Assembly: GCA_002396085.1 (NCBI GenBank)
Contig: DGWI01000028.1
Coordinates: 15,293 to 79,292, forward strand
Direction of reading: 5' to 3'
Length of the DNA stretch: 64,000 bases
Origin: Porphyromonadaceae bacterium UBA4262
Lineage (GTDB): Bacteria > Bacteroidota > Bacteroidia > Bacteroidales > Muribaculaceae
Shown here: positions 52,022 to 60,692 of the stretch, one piece after another
Layout of the letters: each line of letters opens with the position of its first letter
How positions within the stretch are numbered: the first letter of the stretch is position 1
Position numbers and translations under genes: made by a program
Notes under the pieces: generated by a model
What the model saw: the letters and a program-made list of their open reading frames with translations, nothing else
What the model was told of the DNA's origin: nothing
Databases searched by the model: none

Positions 52022-53584
52022 ATGAAGAAATTATTCTTACTTACGCTTAGTGTTGCTTTGTTTGGCGCAATGTCGCTGCAAGCGCAACAACCGCTCAAGG
52101 GGACTTCGGTCAAGGCTTACTCCGCCAACGTGACCAAGAATGCTGAAGTGCGCACAGCGGTGGGTGTGATTAACTCTACTCCCGCTCCCCAAGTAATTAA
52201 GGCTGCCAACCACGCTCCCGAAGCCGGTATGGCCGAGGTCACACTCAGTGTGGGCGATGTGTGGGGTGATGGCACTGGCTATCAGATGCTGCTTGATGCC
52301 GACGCAACGGCTTATGGCACCGTTATCCCCGAAACCGGTGGTCTGACCACCAGCGGTGATGCCTCTGCCGAAGTATATGCAGAGTTTGAGTACAAGATTC
52401 CCGAGAATGCTGACGGTGCAATGACCACGACCAACATGCTGATCAACAGCACGGTAACCATCCAGATCCCGGCAGGTATCTATGACTTCTGCATCACCAA
52501 CCCCACACCGGGCGACCGCATCTGGATCGCTTCGGAGAACGGCAACGTCAATGGCCGCATGAATGACTTCGAGTTTGTCAGTGGTGGAACATACGTCTTC
52601 ACCATCTCGCTGGGCGGCCAAAACGACAGGGTTGATTTGGAGACCATCATCCCCGGCCAGCCCACCCTGCCCACCGAGCTGACCGTTGAGCCCGCCGCTA
52701 CCTATGCCGATGTGGCTTGGGTGCCCGGTGAGAACAACGACACTTGGAACCTGCGCTATCGTCCCTATGTAGACCCGGCAACACAGAGTCGCCTGTGGGA
52801 TCTTCCCATTCCCGGATATGAGGAACAGACTGCTGAATTCATGGTTTTGGATGCTGACGGCGACGGCAACAACTGGGGTCTGGCATACTCGAGCAGCGCT
52901 CAAGACGATGCATGCTTCTACAGTGCTAGCTATGAGGATGGTAACACTTATACCCCTGACAACTGGCTGATCACTCCCGAGGCACCAATGGGTGGCGCGC
53001 TCAAGTTCAAGACTTGGAACCGTTCGTCAAGTTTCAAGGACAAGATTAATGTCTATGTTACAACCAATCCTGACTGGGCAAGCGTCGACGACTTCATCCT
53101 GCTGGCCGAGAATATCACACCGGGCACAACTGCCGAGGAGATTGAAATTGACCTGAGCGCATACGAGGGCACCGGATTCATCGCATTCCGTCACTATGAT
53201 TGCGAAGACTTGTGGGCCATCTATGTTGATGACATCGAGGTTACTAACCCCGACGCTCCCGAGATTCAGGAGTGGATCGAGGTTGAGGATGTGACCAGCC
53301 CCTTCACCATCGATGAGCTGACTCCCGAGACCACCTACGAGGTGCAGGTCAAGGCATTCGCTCCTGTCGAGGCTACGCTCAACGCTGCTGGTGGCATGGA
53401 GACCAATTGGACCGAGTCGACTCTGTTCACCACCCTGGCCGAGGATCCTCTGGTGGGTGTTGAGACTGTCAAGGTCGAGACCACTGGCGACAACAACTAC
53501 TACAACCTGATGGGTCAGAAGGTCACTGGCAACCTGCCCGCTGGCATCTACATCCACAATGGTAAAAAGATTGTTGTTCGTTAA
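52022..53584 (+). CDS. Gingipain-type adhesin 1: DUF2436, cleaved-adhesin domain, T9SS tail
   Basis: A protein of 520 residues. Signal peptide MKKLFLLTLSVALFGAMSLQ. Residues 75-205 match DUF2436 of gingipains and HagA (VGDVWGDGTGYQMLLDADAT, IPAGIYDFCITNPTPGDRIW). Next a fibronectin-like piece (PTELTVEPAATYADVAWVPG), then a cleaved-adhesin domain (LDADGDGNNWGLAY, TPDNWLITPEAP, GFIAFRHYDCEDLWAIYVDD), then the rest of the fibronectin-like module (FTIDELTPETTYEVQVKAF) and the tail YNLMGQKVTGNLPAGIYIHN. In Porphyromonas such modules bind heme proteins and host matrix; that role here is inference. First of three tandem relatives. Confidence 0.85.
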   Translation: MKKLFLLTLSVALFGAMSLQAQQPLKGTSVKAYSANVTKNAEVRTAVGVINSTPAPQVIKAANHAPEAGMAEVTLSVGDVWGDGTGYQMLLDADATAYGTVIPETGGLTTSGDASAEVYAEFEYKIPENADGAMTTTNMLINSTVTIQIPAGIYDFCITNPTPGDRIWIASENGNVNGRMNDFEFVSGGTYVFTISLGGQNDRVDLETIIPGQPTLPTELTVEPAATYADVAWVPGENNDTWNLRYRPYVDPATQSRLWDLPIPGYEEQTAEFMVLDADGDGNNWGLAYSSSAQDDACFYSASYEDGNTYTPDNWLITPEAPMGGALKFKTWNRSSSFKDKINVYVTTNPDWASVDDFILLAENITPGTTAEEIEIDLSAYEGTGFIAFRHYDCEDLWAIYVDDIEVTNPDAPEIQEWIEVEDVTSPFTIDELTPETTYEVQVKAFAPVEATLNAAGGMETNWTESTLFTTLAEDPLVGVETVKVETTGDNNYYNLMGQKVTGNLPAGIYIHNGKKIVVR

Positions 53585-53604
53585 TTGATCCAATCATTCC
53601 GATT

Positions 53605-53637
53605 AAAAAAGATGCGCCCCCAACGGGCGCATCTTTT
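53605..53637 (+). terminator. Terminator of adhesin 1
   Basis: Stem AAAAAAGATGCGCCC/GGGCGCATCTTTTTT, perfect over 15 bp and ending in a T run; near-identical hairpins end all three adhesin genes. Confidence 0.92.
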
Positions 53638-53685
53638 TTCTTCCGGCGCATCAAACGTAGGGTCTCGTCGCATGAGATTGTACGG

Positions 53686-53912
53686 ACGCGGCGTGCCGCG
53701 TGATCATCCGGGCGGTAGGGACGGCACACCCGTGCCGTCCGCCCCGACCAACGGTAATATTGCTGGCAACCCCGGCTGCGGACGGCATAGGGATGCCGTC
53801 CCTACAACGCCGTCCGCCCCGACATAAGGTAATATTGATGGCAACCCTGACAGCGGACATCCCCCCGAAGCCCTGGCTGCGGACGGCATAGGGATGCCGT
53901 CCCTACATCACC
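53686..53912. repeat. Composite REP-A + REP-B cluster after adhesin 1
   Basis: One REP-A copy (ACGCGGCGTGCCGCGT at 53686-53701) runs straight into REP-B material (TAGGGACGGCACACCCGTGC, then two GACGGCATAGGGATGCCGTC hairpins with GGTAATATTG spacers). No gene is seen between 53585 and 54111. Confidence 0.88.
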
Positions 53913-54029
53913 CTGCCACCCGTTGCCCGCCGTCCTATGCAATTCACAGCCGATTTAAGCCCTTCACCTGCATTCTGCCGACAAATTTCAACAAATTTTC
54001 AAATTATACCGATATTTTTTTGGCATATC

Positions 54030-54061
54030 CTTGATTATGTTAAAAAAACTCCTTAAATTTG
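54030..54061 (+). promoter_or_regulatory. Promoter of adhesin gene 2
   Basis: TAAATTTG (54054-54061) with CTTG (54030-54033) at 20 bp; the leader after it repeats that of adhesin 1. Confidence 0.7.
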
Positions 54062-54111
54062 CACCCGAAAACAATCATTTTTTTGTTTCACTTTTTTAAA
54101 ATTTCAAGCTT

Positions 54112-55752
54112 ATGAAGAAATTATTCTTACTTACGCTTCTGATGGGTGGCTTGTGTGCTAGTGCAGTCACACCAATCTCTCCAGTTGTGAAAAAGAATTT
54201 GCCCTTGAGCAAAGTGACAACCATTTCGCGTACCAATGGCCTTGTGCCTCAAGCTGTGGCAGTGCAGAACGATGGACGCGCCAAAGTGACCCCCAATGAG
54301 GACGGCGCCCTGGTGTGGGACTTTGAGGATGCAGCACAGTTTGCCGAGTTCACTCTCGTCGATAACGACGGCGACGGCTACAACTGGCAGTACTACAACA
54401 ACGATGGTCTCACGACCGGCATCATGTCTACTCATGAGGGTATGGGCGTGATCTCGTCGGCCAGCTATGTCAATGACGGCAACGGTGGCGGTGTGCCTGT
54501 TACACCCGACAACTGGCTGATTTCTCCCGTTGTAGACCTGGGCGGTGCCCTCACCTTCTGGGCTTTGGGCCAGGATGCCAGCTATTGCGCTGAGGTCTTC
54601 GGCGTGTATGTCTGCATTGGTGAGAGCACTAACCCTGCCGACTTTGTACAGGTCGGTGCCGACAAGACTGCTACTGGCGAGTATATGCTCTATGAGTATG
54701 ACCTCACCCCATACGCTGGCCAGACGGGTCGCTTCGCTATCGTGCATCACAATGTCACCGACATGTTCATGCTCAACATCGATGACATCACGCTGGATGT
54801 TAACCATGTGGTGCTCCCCGAGCCCACCCTGCCCACCGACCTGACCGTTGAGCCTGCCGCTACCTACGCCGATGTGGCTTGGGTGCCTGGCGAGAACAAC
54901 GACACTTGGAACCTGCGCTATCGTCCCTATGTAGACCCGGCTTTGCTTGGCCGTTTGTGGGATCTGCCCAACCCGGGATATGAGGAGCAGATCGAAGATC
55001 TCTTGATTTGGGATGCCGATGGTGATGGCAACAACTGGGGTCTGGCAGCTAACGATGAAGCACAGACCGACCTCTGCTTCGTGAGCGCAAGCTATGCCAA
55101 TGGCACCGCCCTCTCACCCGATAACTGGCTGATCTTCCCCGAGATGGCAGGCGGCGGCACATTCAAGTTCAAGACTTGGAACTACATGTCTAACTGGCCC
55201 GATGTGATTGGTGTGTTCGTCACCACCAACCCCGAGTTCGAGAGCGCCGATGACTTCGTCCAGTTGGGCGAGGATATCACTCCGGGTTCCACACCCGAGG
55301 AGCATGAGTTTGACCTGAGCGAGTATGCTGGCCAAAACGTTATTCTCGCCATTCGTCACTACAACTGCACAGACCAGTTCCGCATCTATGTTGACGATGT
55401 TGAGTACGCTCTCCCCGATGCTCCCGAGGTTCAGGAGTGGATCGAGGTTGAGGATGTGGTTAGCCCCTTCACCATCGACGAGCTGACTCCCGAGACCACC
55501 TACGAGGTGCAGGTCAAGGCATTCGGTCCCGCCGATGTCCAGACGCTCAACGCAGCTGGTGGCAAGGCTACCGAGTGGACCGAGTCGACTCTGTTCACCA
55601 CCCTGGCCGAGGATCCTCTGGTGGGTGTTGAGACTGTCAAGGTCGAGACCACTGGCGACAACAACTACTACAACCTGATGGGTCAGAAGGTCACCGGCAA
55701 CCTGCCCGCTGGCATCTACATCCACAATGGCAAAAAGATTGTTGTTCGTTAA
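54112..55752 (+). CDS. Gingipain-type adhesin 2: two cleaved-adhesin domains, T9SS tail
   Basis: A protein of 546 residues. The first 10 residues (MKKLFLLTLL) equal those of adhesin 1. Two cleaved-adhesin domains: about residues 64-230 (DFEDAAQFAEFTLVDNDGDG, TPDNWLISPVVDLGGALTFW) and 300-445 (WDADGDGNNWGLA, LSPDNWLIFPEM, ILAIRHYNCTDQFRIYVDDV), with a fibronectin-like piece between them that is the same as in adhesin 1. The last 110 residues are almost the same as in adhesins 1 and 3, ending YNLMGQKVTGNLPAGIYIHN. It lacks the DUF2436 module. It is likely T9SS-exported and cut by PorU. Confidence 0.85.
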   Translation: MKKLFLLTLLMGGLCASAVTPISPVVKKNLPLSKVTTISRTNGLVPQAVAVQNDGRAKVTPNEDGALVWDFEDAAQFAEFTLVDNDGDGYNWQYYNNDGLTTGIMSTHEGMGVISSASYVNDGNGGGVPVTPDNWLISPVVDLGGALTFWALGQDASYCAEVFGVYVCIGESTNPADFVQVGADKTATGEYMLYEYDLTPYAGQTGRFAIVHHNVTDMFMLNIDDITLDVNHVVLPEPTLPTDLTVEPAATYADVAWVPGENNDTWNLRYRPYVDPALLGRLWDLPNPGYEEQIEDLLIWDADGDGNNWGLAANDEAQTDLCFVSASYANGTALSPDNWLIFPEMAGGGTFKFKTWNYMSNWPDVIGVFVTTNPEFESADDFVQLGEDITPGSTPEEHEFDLSEYAGQNVILAIRHYNCTDQFRIYVDDVEYALPDAPEVQEWIEVEDVVSPFTIDELTPETTYEVQVKAFGPADVQTLNAAGGKATEWTESTLFTTLAEDPLVGVETVKVETTGDNNYYNLMGQKVTGNLPAGIYIHNGKKIVVR

Positions 55753-55772
55753 TTGATCCAATCATTCCGATT

Positions 55773-55807
55773 AAAAAAGATGCGCCCCAAACGGACGCAT
55801 CTTTTTT
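55773..55807 (+). terminator. Terminator of adhesin 2
   Basis: The AAAAAAGATGCG.../...CGCATCTTTTTT hairpin of adhesin 1 with one mismatch in the stem (GGACGCATC). Confidence 0.9.
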
Positions 55808-55853
55808 CTTCCGGCGCATCAAACGTAGGGTCTCGTCGCATGAGATTGTACGG

Positions 55854-56060
55854 ACGCGGCGTGCCGCGTGATCATCCGGGCGGTTGTAGGGACGGCACTC
55901 CCGTGCCGTCCGCCCCGACATAAGGTAATATTTATGGCAACCCTGGCTGCGGACGGCATAGGGATGCCGTCCCTACAACGCCGTCCGCCCCGACAAAAGG
56001 TAATATTGATGGCAGCCCCGGCTGCGGACGGAATAGGGATGCCGTCCCTACAACGCCCTA
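55854..56060. repeat. Composite REP-A + REP-B cluster after adhesin 2
   Basis: Same order as after adhesin 1: REP-A at 55854-55869, then GGACGGCACTCCCGTGCCGT and two GGTAATATT units. The 450-bp gap to adhesin 3 holds this cluster, an AT-rich leader and a promoter. Confidence 0.88.
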
Positions 56061-56158
56061 TCATCCGCTTCCTGCCCTGACCAATGGTATATTTCTCTGC
56101 GTATTGCCTATTGAATTCAATAAAATTCAATTATTGCCGAATTTTTTTTCGGGAAAAA

Positions 56159-56190
56159 TTTGCTAATGTTGGGTGCTCTGCTTATATTTG
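56159..56190 (+). promoter_or_regulatory. Promoter of adhesin gene 3
   Basis: TTTG (56159-56162), 20 bp, TATATTTG (56183-56190). The leader has GTTTCACTCTTTAAAAAG, related to the other two. Confidence 0.8.
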
Positions 56191-56236
56191 TACCTGAAAA
56201 CTAGTGCTTTTGTTTCACTCTTTAAAAAGCAAGCTT

Positions 56237-57265
56237 ATGAATAAACTTTTATTACTCGCTTTGGTCGCTGCAATGGCAGCACCGGCAATCATGGCCGACG
56301 AAATCCCGGGTGTTCCCACCCTGCCCACTGAGCTCAGCGTTGAGCCGGCAGCAACCTACGCCCAAGTGGCTTGGGTGCCTGGCGATAACAACGACTCGTT
56401 CAATCTGCGCTATCGCAAGTACTATGGCGATTTGGGCGAAGCGTTAAGTTGGGATTTTGAGCAGAGTTCATTCGACGGATGGACTACCATTGACGCCGAC
56501 GGCGACGGTTACAACTGGGTTCTTGGGTCGCAAACTGGCGGTATTTATCACGCCGCAGGAGTTAATTTGGCAGGATCGGGACATAGTCCTCAAGATTTGG
56601 TGGTATCCGGTTCTTACAGTAATGTTGCAGGTGTTCTTTATCCCGACAATTATCTTGTTTCGCCCAAGGTGCAATTGGGAGGCAAGATTACCTTCTGGGC
56701 CAAAGGACAGGATGCCAGCTATGCTGCCGAGACCTTTGGCGTAGCAGTGTCGACAACCGATAACACCGATCCCGAGAGCTTCACGATGGTGGGAGAGAAG
56801 AAGACTTCTACGGCCGAGTGGGTGCAATATGAGTTCGACCTGAGTGACTATGCAGGGCAAGAAGGTTATGTTGCTATCCGTCACTATGACATGTACGACA
56901 TGTTCCTTTTGGATGTTGACGACATCGAGATTCTTCCTGCTCCGGCCGAGTGGATCGAGGTTGAGGATGTGGTTAGCCCCTTCACCATCGACGAGCTGAC
57001 TCCCGAGACCACCTACGAGGTGCAGGTCAAGGCATTCGGTCCCGCCGATCTCCAGACGCTCAACGCAGCTGGTGGCAAGGCTACCGAGTGGACCGAGTCG
57101 ACCATCTTCACCACCCTCGCCGAGGATCCTCTGGTGGGTGTTGAGACTGTCAAGGTCGAGACCACTGGCGACAACAACTACTACAACCTGATGGGTCAGA
57201 AGGTCACCGGCAACCTGCCCGCTGGCATCTACATCCACAATGGCAAGAAAGTTGTGATTAAGTGA
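56237..57265 (+). CDS. Gingipain-type adhesin 3: one cleaved-adhesin domain, T9SS tail
   Basis: A protein of 342 residues from the ATG in GCTTATGAATAAAC; an upstream ATG at 56204 would fall in the conserved leader. Signal peptide MNKLLLLALVAAMAAPAIMA. A fibronectin-like half (PTELSVEPAATYAQVAWVPG) is split by one cleaved-adhesin domain (about residues 75-235: DFEQSSFDGWTTIDADGDGY, YPDNYLVSPKVQLGGKITFW, YVAIRHYDMYDMFLLDVDDI), followed by the shared C-terminal 105 residues. The last residues read KKVVIK in place of KKIVVR, because the DNA differs after this point. Shortest of the three. Confidence 0.85.
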   Translation: MNKLLLLALVAAMAAPAIMADEIPGVPTLPTELSVEPAATYAQVAWVPGDNNDSFNLRYRKYYGDLGEALSWDFEQSSFDGWTTIDADGDGYNWVLGSQTGGIYHAAGVNLAGSGHSPQDLVVSGSYSNVAGVLYPDNYLVSPKVQLGGKITFWAKGQDASYAAETFGVAVSTTDNTDPESFTMVGEKKTSTAEWVQYEFDLSDYAGQEGYVAIRHYDMYDMFLLDVDDIEILPAPAEWIEVEDVVSPFTIDELTPETTYEVQVKAFGPADLQTLNAAGGKATEWTESTIFTTLAEDPLVGVETVKVETTGDNNYYNLMGQKVTGNLPAGIYIHNGKKVVIK

Positions 57266-57341
57266 GAGCAACACTGAGCTTGCTCAAGTGTTGCCGAACG
57301 TGAACAACTTCGAGCGAAGCTCAACGTTGTTGTCCGTTAAT
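57266..57341 (+). other. Inserted hairpin segment after adhesin 3
   Basis: This stretch has no match after adhesins 1 and 2. It contains GCAACACTGAGC/GCTCAAGTGTTGC and CTTCGAGCGAAG inverted repeats, then rejoins the shared trailer at GTTGT(C/T)CGTTAATTGATCC. The shared trailer once encoded the end of the protein (VVR-stop) in the other copies. Confidence 0.7.
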
Positions 57342-57360
57342 TGATCCAATCATTCCGATT

Positions 57361-57395
57361 AAAAAAGATGCGCCCGTTGAGGGCGCATCTTTTTT
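57361..57395 (+). terminator. Terminator of adhesin 3
   Basis: Stem AAAAAAGATGCGCCC/GGGCGCATCTTTTTT, the third copy of the family hairpin. Confidence 0.92.
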
Positions 57396-57436
57396 CTGGC
57401 GGTGTATGTAGGGTCTCGTCGCATGAGATTGTACGG

Positions 57437-57582
57437 ACGCGGCGTGCCGCGTGATCATCTGGGCGGTAGGGACGGCACTCCCGTGCCGTCCGCCTCGACC
57501 AACGGTAATATTGCTGGCAACCCCGGCTGCGGACATCCCCCCGAAGCCCCGGCTGCGGACGTCATAGGGATGCCGTCCCTAC
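57437..57582. repeat. Composite REP-A + REP-B cluster after adhesin 3
   Basis: REP-A at 57437-57452, then GGACGGCACTCCCGTGCCGT and a shortened REP-B unit ending ATAGGGATGCCGTCCCTACA. From here to the tRNA promoter at 57806 I see only AT-rich sequence with several AAATCTG motifs and no gene. Confidence 0.85.
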
Positions 57583-57805
57583 ATCACCCTGCCACCCGTT
57601 GTCCGCCACCTTGCACACACAATTCATGCCCACCGTCTCGACTTGGTATTAAAATCTGTGCAAAATTGAAACTTTCCGCTAAATCTGTAAAATCTGCATG
57701 ACCTTTAAAATCTCCACAAACTGCGTGAAATCCAGTTGAATCATGGCAAAAATGTCCCCAGAACTACCCCAAAACACACTTTTTTCGAAAAAAATCGCGA
57801 AAAAA

Positions 57806-57837
57806 TTTGCACGGTCCAGAAAATGGCAGTACCTTTG
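57806..57837 (+). promoter_or_regulatory. Promoter of tRNA-Pro
   Basis: TTTG (57806-57809), 20 bp, TACCTTTG (57830-57837), about 100 bp before the tRNA. Confidence 0.75.
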
Positions 57838-57940
57838 CATCGCTTTTCGGAAATCTTGTGTAAACCGAATGCAAATCAAGCTTGCTTGAGTTAGCTGAGG
57901 TGCCACCAAGAATATTAAAATCAATCCGATTGGCACAGTT

Positions 57941-58015
57941 CGGGATGTAGCTCAGTCCGGTTAGAGTACGCGTCTGGGGGGCGTGGGGTCGCTAGTTCGA
58001 ATCTAGTCATCCCGA
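57941..58015 (+). tRNA. tRNA-Pro (anticodon GGG)
   Basis: A cloverleaf can be drawn: acceptor CGGGATG/CATCCCG, D-arm GCTC...GAGT, anticodon stem CGCGT/GCGTG around loop CTGGGGG (anticodon GGG), T-arm GCTAG TTCGAAT CTAGT, discriminator A, no encoded CCA. It reads CCC proline codons. Several G-U pairs are used (anticodon stem and T-stem). An integrase gene in the same orientation follows, so its 3' end is the likely attachment site of the mobile element. Confidence 0.88.
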
Positions 58016-58215
58016 CTGAAACAAAGAACGCTGATAGTCAAGGTCTTAGACCGAGATTTCAGCGTTTTTTTGTTGTAAAAATGGCGATATTTGCGCTTAA
58101 AAAAAAGCGAAGAATTGCACAAATTTGGCCAAAAATGTTGTTTTTTTCAACATTTGACTTGCACATAGACTTGCGCAAAAATCAAAGAATGCAACTCGGA
58201 GCGACGTTTAAAGTT

Positions 58216-59454
58216 ATGGCAAATACTCGTTTGTTTCTCGACATGAGAAGAGCCAAAGAAGGTGAGCCTTCGGTCCTGAAAGTGGCCATTGCCCACCACA
58301 AACAGACTGCCTACATCTCGCTGGATGTGAGATTGTTACCCCACCAATGGGACAGCAACAAGGCAGTAGTGATTAACCACCAGGATGAGAAGTATCTCAA
58401 CATTCGGATTCTCTCCCTGAAGTTGCAGATCGACCGCATCCTGCTCCTGCTTTCAGATGGTAGAGGACTTGCGCAAATGACGGCTTCACAATTGAGGTCG
58501 CAAGTTGAAGACAAGCTTTACCCTGACAAGGCCGAACAAAAGAAACGTGAGAAGGAGAAAGCCAACTCTTTCGCTATACGTTTCTTGAAATACGCCGACA
58601 GTCAGAAGGAAAGCACCCGTCGCTTGTACTTGCAGACGCTCAAGCGGATGAAGGACTACGCCGGGACCAAGCTGGAGCGATTGACGTTTGAAGATGTTGA
58701 TAAAGACTGGATACTTGGATTTGACAAGTTCTTGGCGCAAACGTCTCCATCGCGCAATGCGCGCAACATCCACCTGCGCAACATCCGCGCGGTGTTCAAT
58801 GCGGCAATCGATGACGAGATTACGGTGTTCTATCCGTTCCGCCGCTTGAAGATTAAGAATGAGGCGACTCGCAAGCGTAACCTTAAGGTGGAAGACTTGC
58901 GCAATTTCTTCAACTGCCCTTGTGACGCAAAAGCGCAAAAGCACTTGGACATGTTCAAGTTGATGTTCATGCTCATAGGCATTAACCTTGTTGACCTTTG
59001 CAACCTCAAAGAAATTGATAATAATGGCCGAATCAATTACCATCGAGCTAAAACAAACCGCCTGTATTCTATAAAGGTGGAGCCGGAAGCAATGGAGATA
59101 ATCAACAAGTATCGCGGCAAGAACTATTTGATTGACATTCTTGACCGTTACAAGGATTATCATGACTACACCAAGCGCATCAACCTTGCGTTAAAGCAGA
59201 TTGGGCCTTACAAGCGAGTGGGTCGTGGCGGAAAGAAGACCACAAAACCGATGTTCCCCGACATCTCCACTTACTGGGCACGCCACTCTTGGGCTACAAT
59301 CGCCGCAAGCCTTGACATACCTCGTGACACAATCGCCCATGCGTTGGGACACGGCAACAACACCGTGACGGACATCTACATCGACTTTGACGAGCGCAAG
59401 GTCGATGAGGCCAACCGCAAAGTACTCGACTGGGTTCTCTACGGAAAGAAGTGA
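58216..59454 (+). CDS. Tyrosine-type site-specific integrase
   Basis: A protein of 412 residues from the ATG at 58216 (MANTRLFLDMRRAKEGEPSV); an earlier in-frame ATG at 58081 adds 45 unlikely residues. N-terminal arm domain, then a SAM-like domain (about residues 105-200) and a catalytic domain with ARHSWAT (Arg), ALGHGN (His) and IYIDF (nucleophile Tyr). At the first Arg position the sequence is LIGINLVDLCNLK, so Arg I seems absent, a trait I recall in some Bacteroidota integrases. It probably moves the element in and out of tRNA-Pro. A strong hairpin ends the gene. Confidence 0.9.
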   Translation: MANTRLFLDMRRAKEGEPSVLKVAIAHHKQTAYISLDVRLLPHQWDSNKAVVINHQDEKYLNIRILSLKLQIDRILLLLSDGRGLAQMTASQLRSQVEDKLYPDKAEQKKREKEKANSFAIRFLKYADSQKESTRRLYLQTLKRMKDYAGTKLERLTFEDVDKDWILGFDKFLAQTSPSRNARNIHLRNIRAVFNAAIDDEITVFYPFRRLKIKNEATRKRNLKVEDLRNFFNCPCDAKAQKHLDMFKLMFMLIGINLVDLCNLKEIDNNGRINYHRAKTNRLYSIKVEPEAMEIINKYRGKNYLIDILDRYKDYHDYTKRINLALKQIGPYKRVGRGGKKTTKPMFPDISTYWARHSWATIAASLDIPRDTIAHALGHGNNTVTDIYIDFDERKVDEANRKVLDWVLYGKK

Positions 59455-59472
59455 CACCGGTCTATGAACATT

Positions 59473-59511
59473 AGCTGCGGCTTCGGTTCTCGAACTGAGG
59501 CCGCAGCTTTT
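59473..59511 (+). terminator. Terminator of the integrase
   Basis: A 17-bp stem (59473-59489 with 59492-59508, G-U pairs included) starting AGCTGCGGC and closing GCCGCAGCT with a 2-nt loop, followed by TTTT. Confidence 0.82.
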
Positions 59512-59639
59512 GCATAAAATCATGAATGATTTTCAGGATTTCGAAAAGTGCTGATTTGTTCATGATTATGCAATTTTAAGAAGGGCGTAAAAGGTTGATA
59601 ATCAGCGGGAATTTCGGAGCGATTTCAGAGCGGATTTAC

Positions 59640-60600
59640 CAAAATGCACAAAAAATAAACGATTGAAAAAGTTAAAAGGCTGTAAAACAGCCTTTTATGG
59701 GGTTCGAGGCTTTGCCCCGAGGCTGTCTGCCAAGACCCACCGACCGCCCTACGGAGCGAGTCAGAAAATCACCAATGAGCCGAGCGGAATATGCAGGGCA
59801 TTGGGCGGTAAAATCGCCAATGTGTGACGACGAACCGAAACGAAGTGGCGGTTTTTTCGGCGCACTTTGGCTTCCGCTTTTCAAGATTTTCGGCAAGCCG
59901 AAAATCGTCCGACGAAATTGTGGCTCAACTTGCTTGCGCCTTAATTTCGTGATTAGGCGATGTGGGTGAGTGTTCAAAGGGCGGTGAAGCGCTTGGCGTG
60001 CGATGAGCATAGTGGAGGACTTCGGGTAGGCTAACGCCACCGACAACCCCGAGCGCAGCGAGAGCATTGGGCTTGCAGGGAATGGGAATGGAGAACCAGC
60101 CGATTGACGGCGGAGAGTGTGCCACTGGCCCGGCACAGGCGTTGCGGAACAGGCTTGACTGAGCATTGGGCAGACGCAGTGAAAAGCCTATCGGGTGTCG
60201 GCGCGGCGCAGCAAGCCGATACCCGATTGCAACGGAGAATGCCGTATGCGCTTCCGCAAACGCCATCCGTGCCGAGCCACCAGCCGAAGGCGCAAAGCAC
60301 TTTCTCCACCGGATTGAGGTGCAGGGCGCAATGGAAACTGACGAACAAAGCAAGAGCAGAGGGCAAGCTTGCTTGCACTATGCCTTGCAAGGAGGAAGAA
60401 GACGAAGTCAATGCCGAAAGAGCCGGATGCGCGGGTTTGTCGGTGGCAAATGTCGGGTGTCGAAGCGGCTTGCCGCCTCGATACCCGACTGTAAGTGAGC
60501 CGTGAGCCGATGTCCGCAACGACCAGCCCATCCCCGCCATGCCGAGCCAGTCCGGAACGCCGCCCACATCGGGGGCTGGGGTGGGCATTCAAACCAAGTT
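59640..60600. other. Structured noncoding region of the element (about 1 kb)
   Basis: No convincing gene: the frames open here overlap on both strands and show no family features. It is rich in hairpins: GATTTTCGGC-AA-GCCGAAAATC (59885-59906, perfect); ATCGGGTGTCGGC/GCCGATACCCGAT (60190-60227); GTCGGGTGTCGA with inner GCGGC-TT-GCCGC and TCGATACCCGAC (60452-60489). Possible transfer origin, replication site or structured RNA; none can be proven by eye. Confidence 0.6.
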
Positions 60601-60692
60601 CAAATCTGTATCATGCTATGGGGTTAAATAAAGAACCCAATGTTCGATGAAATATATCATGGTATAAGCCATTGAGTTTTGATTGGAAGTCT

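Noticed and set aside
52022..57265. Diversity-generating retroelement acting on the adhesin genes
   Set aside because: No reverse transcriptase or template repeat is in the window; the identity pattern fits tandem duplication and conversion.
59697..60592. Several overlapping frames of 90-185 codons
   Set aside because: They overlap on both strands, change composition along their length and show no family motif; the hairpins explain the region better as noncoding.
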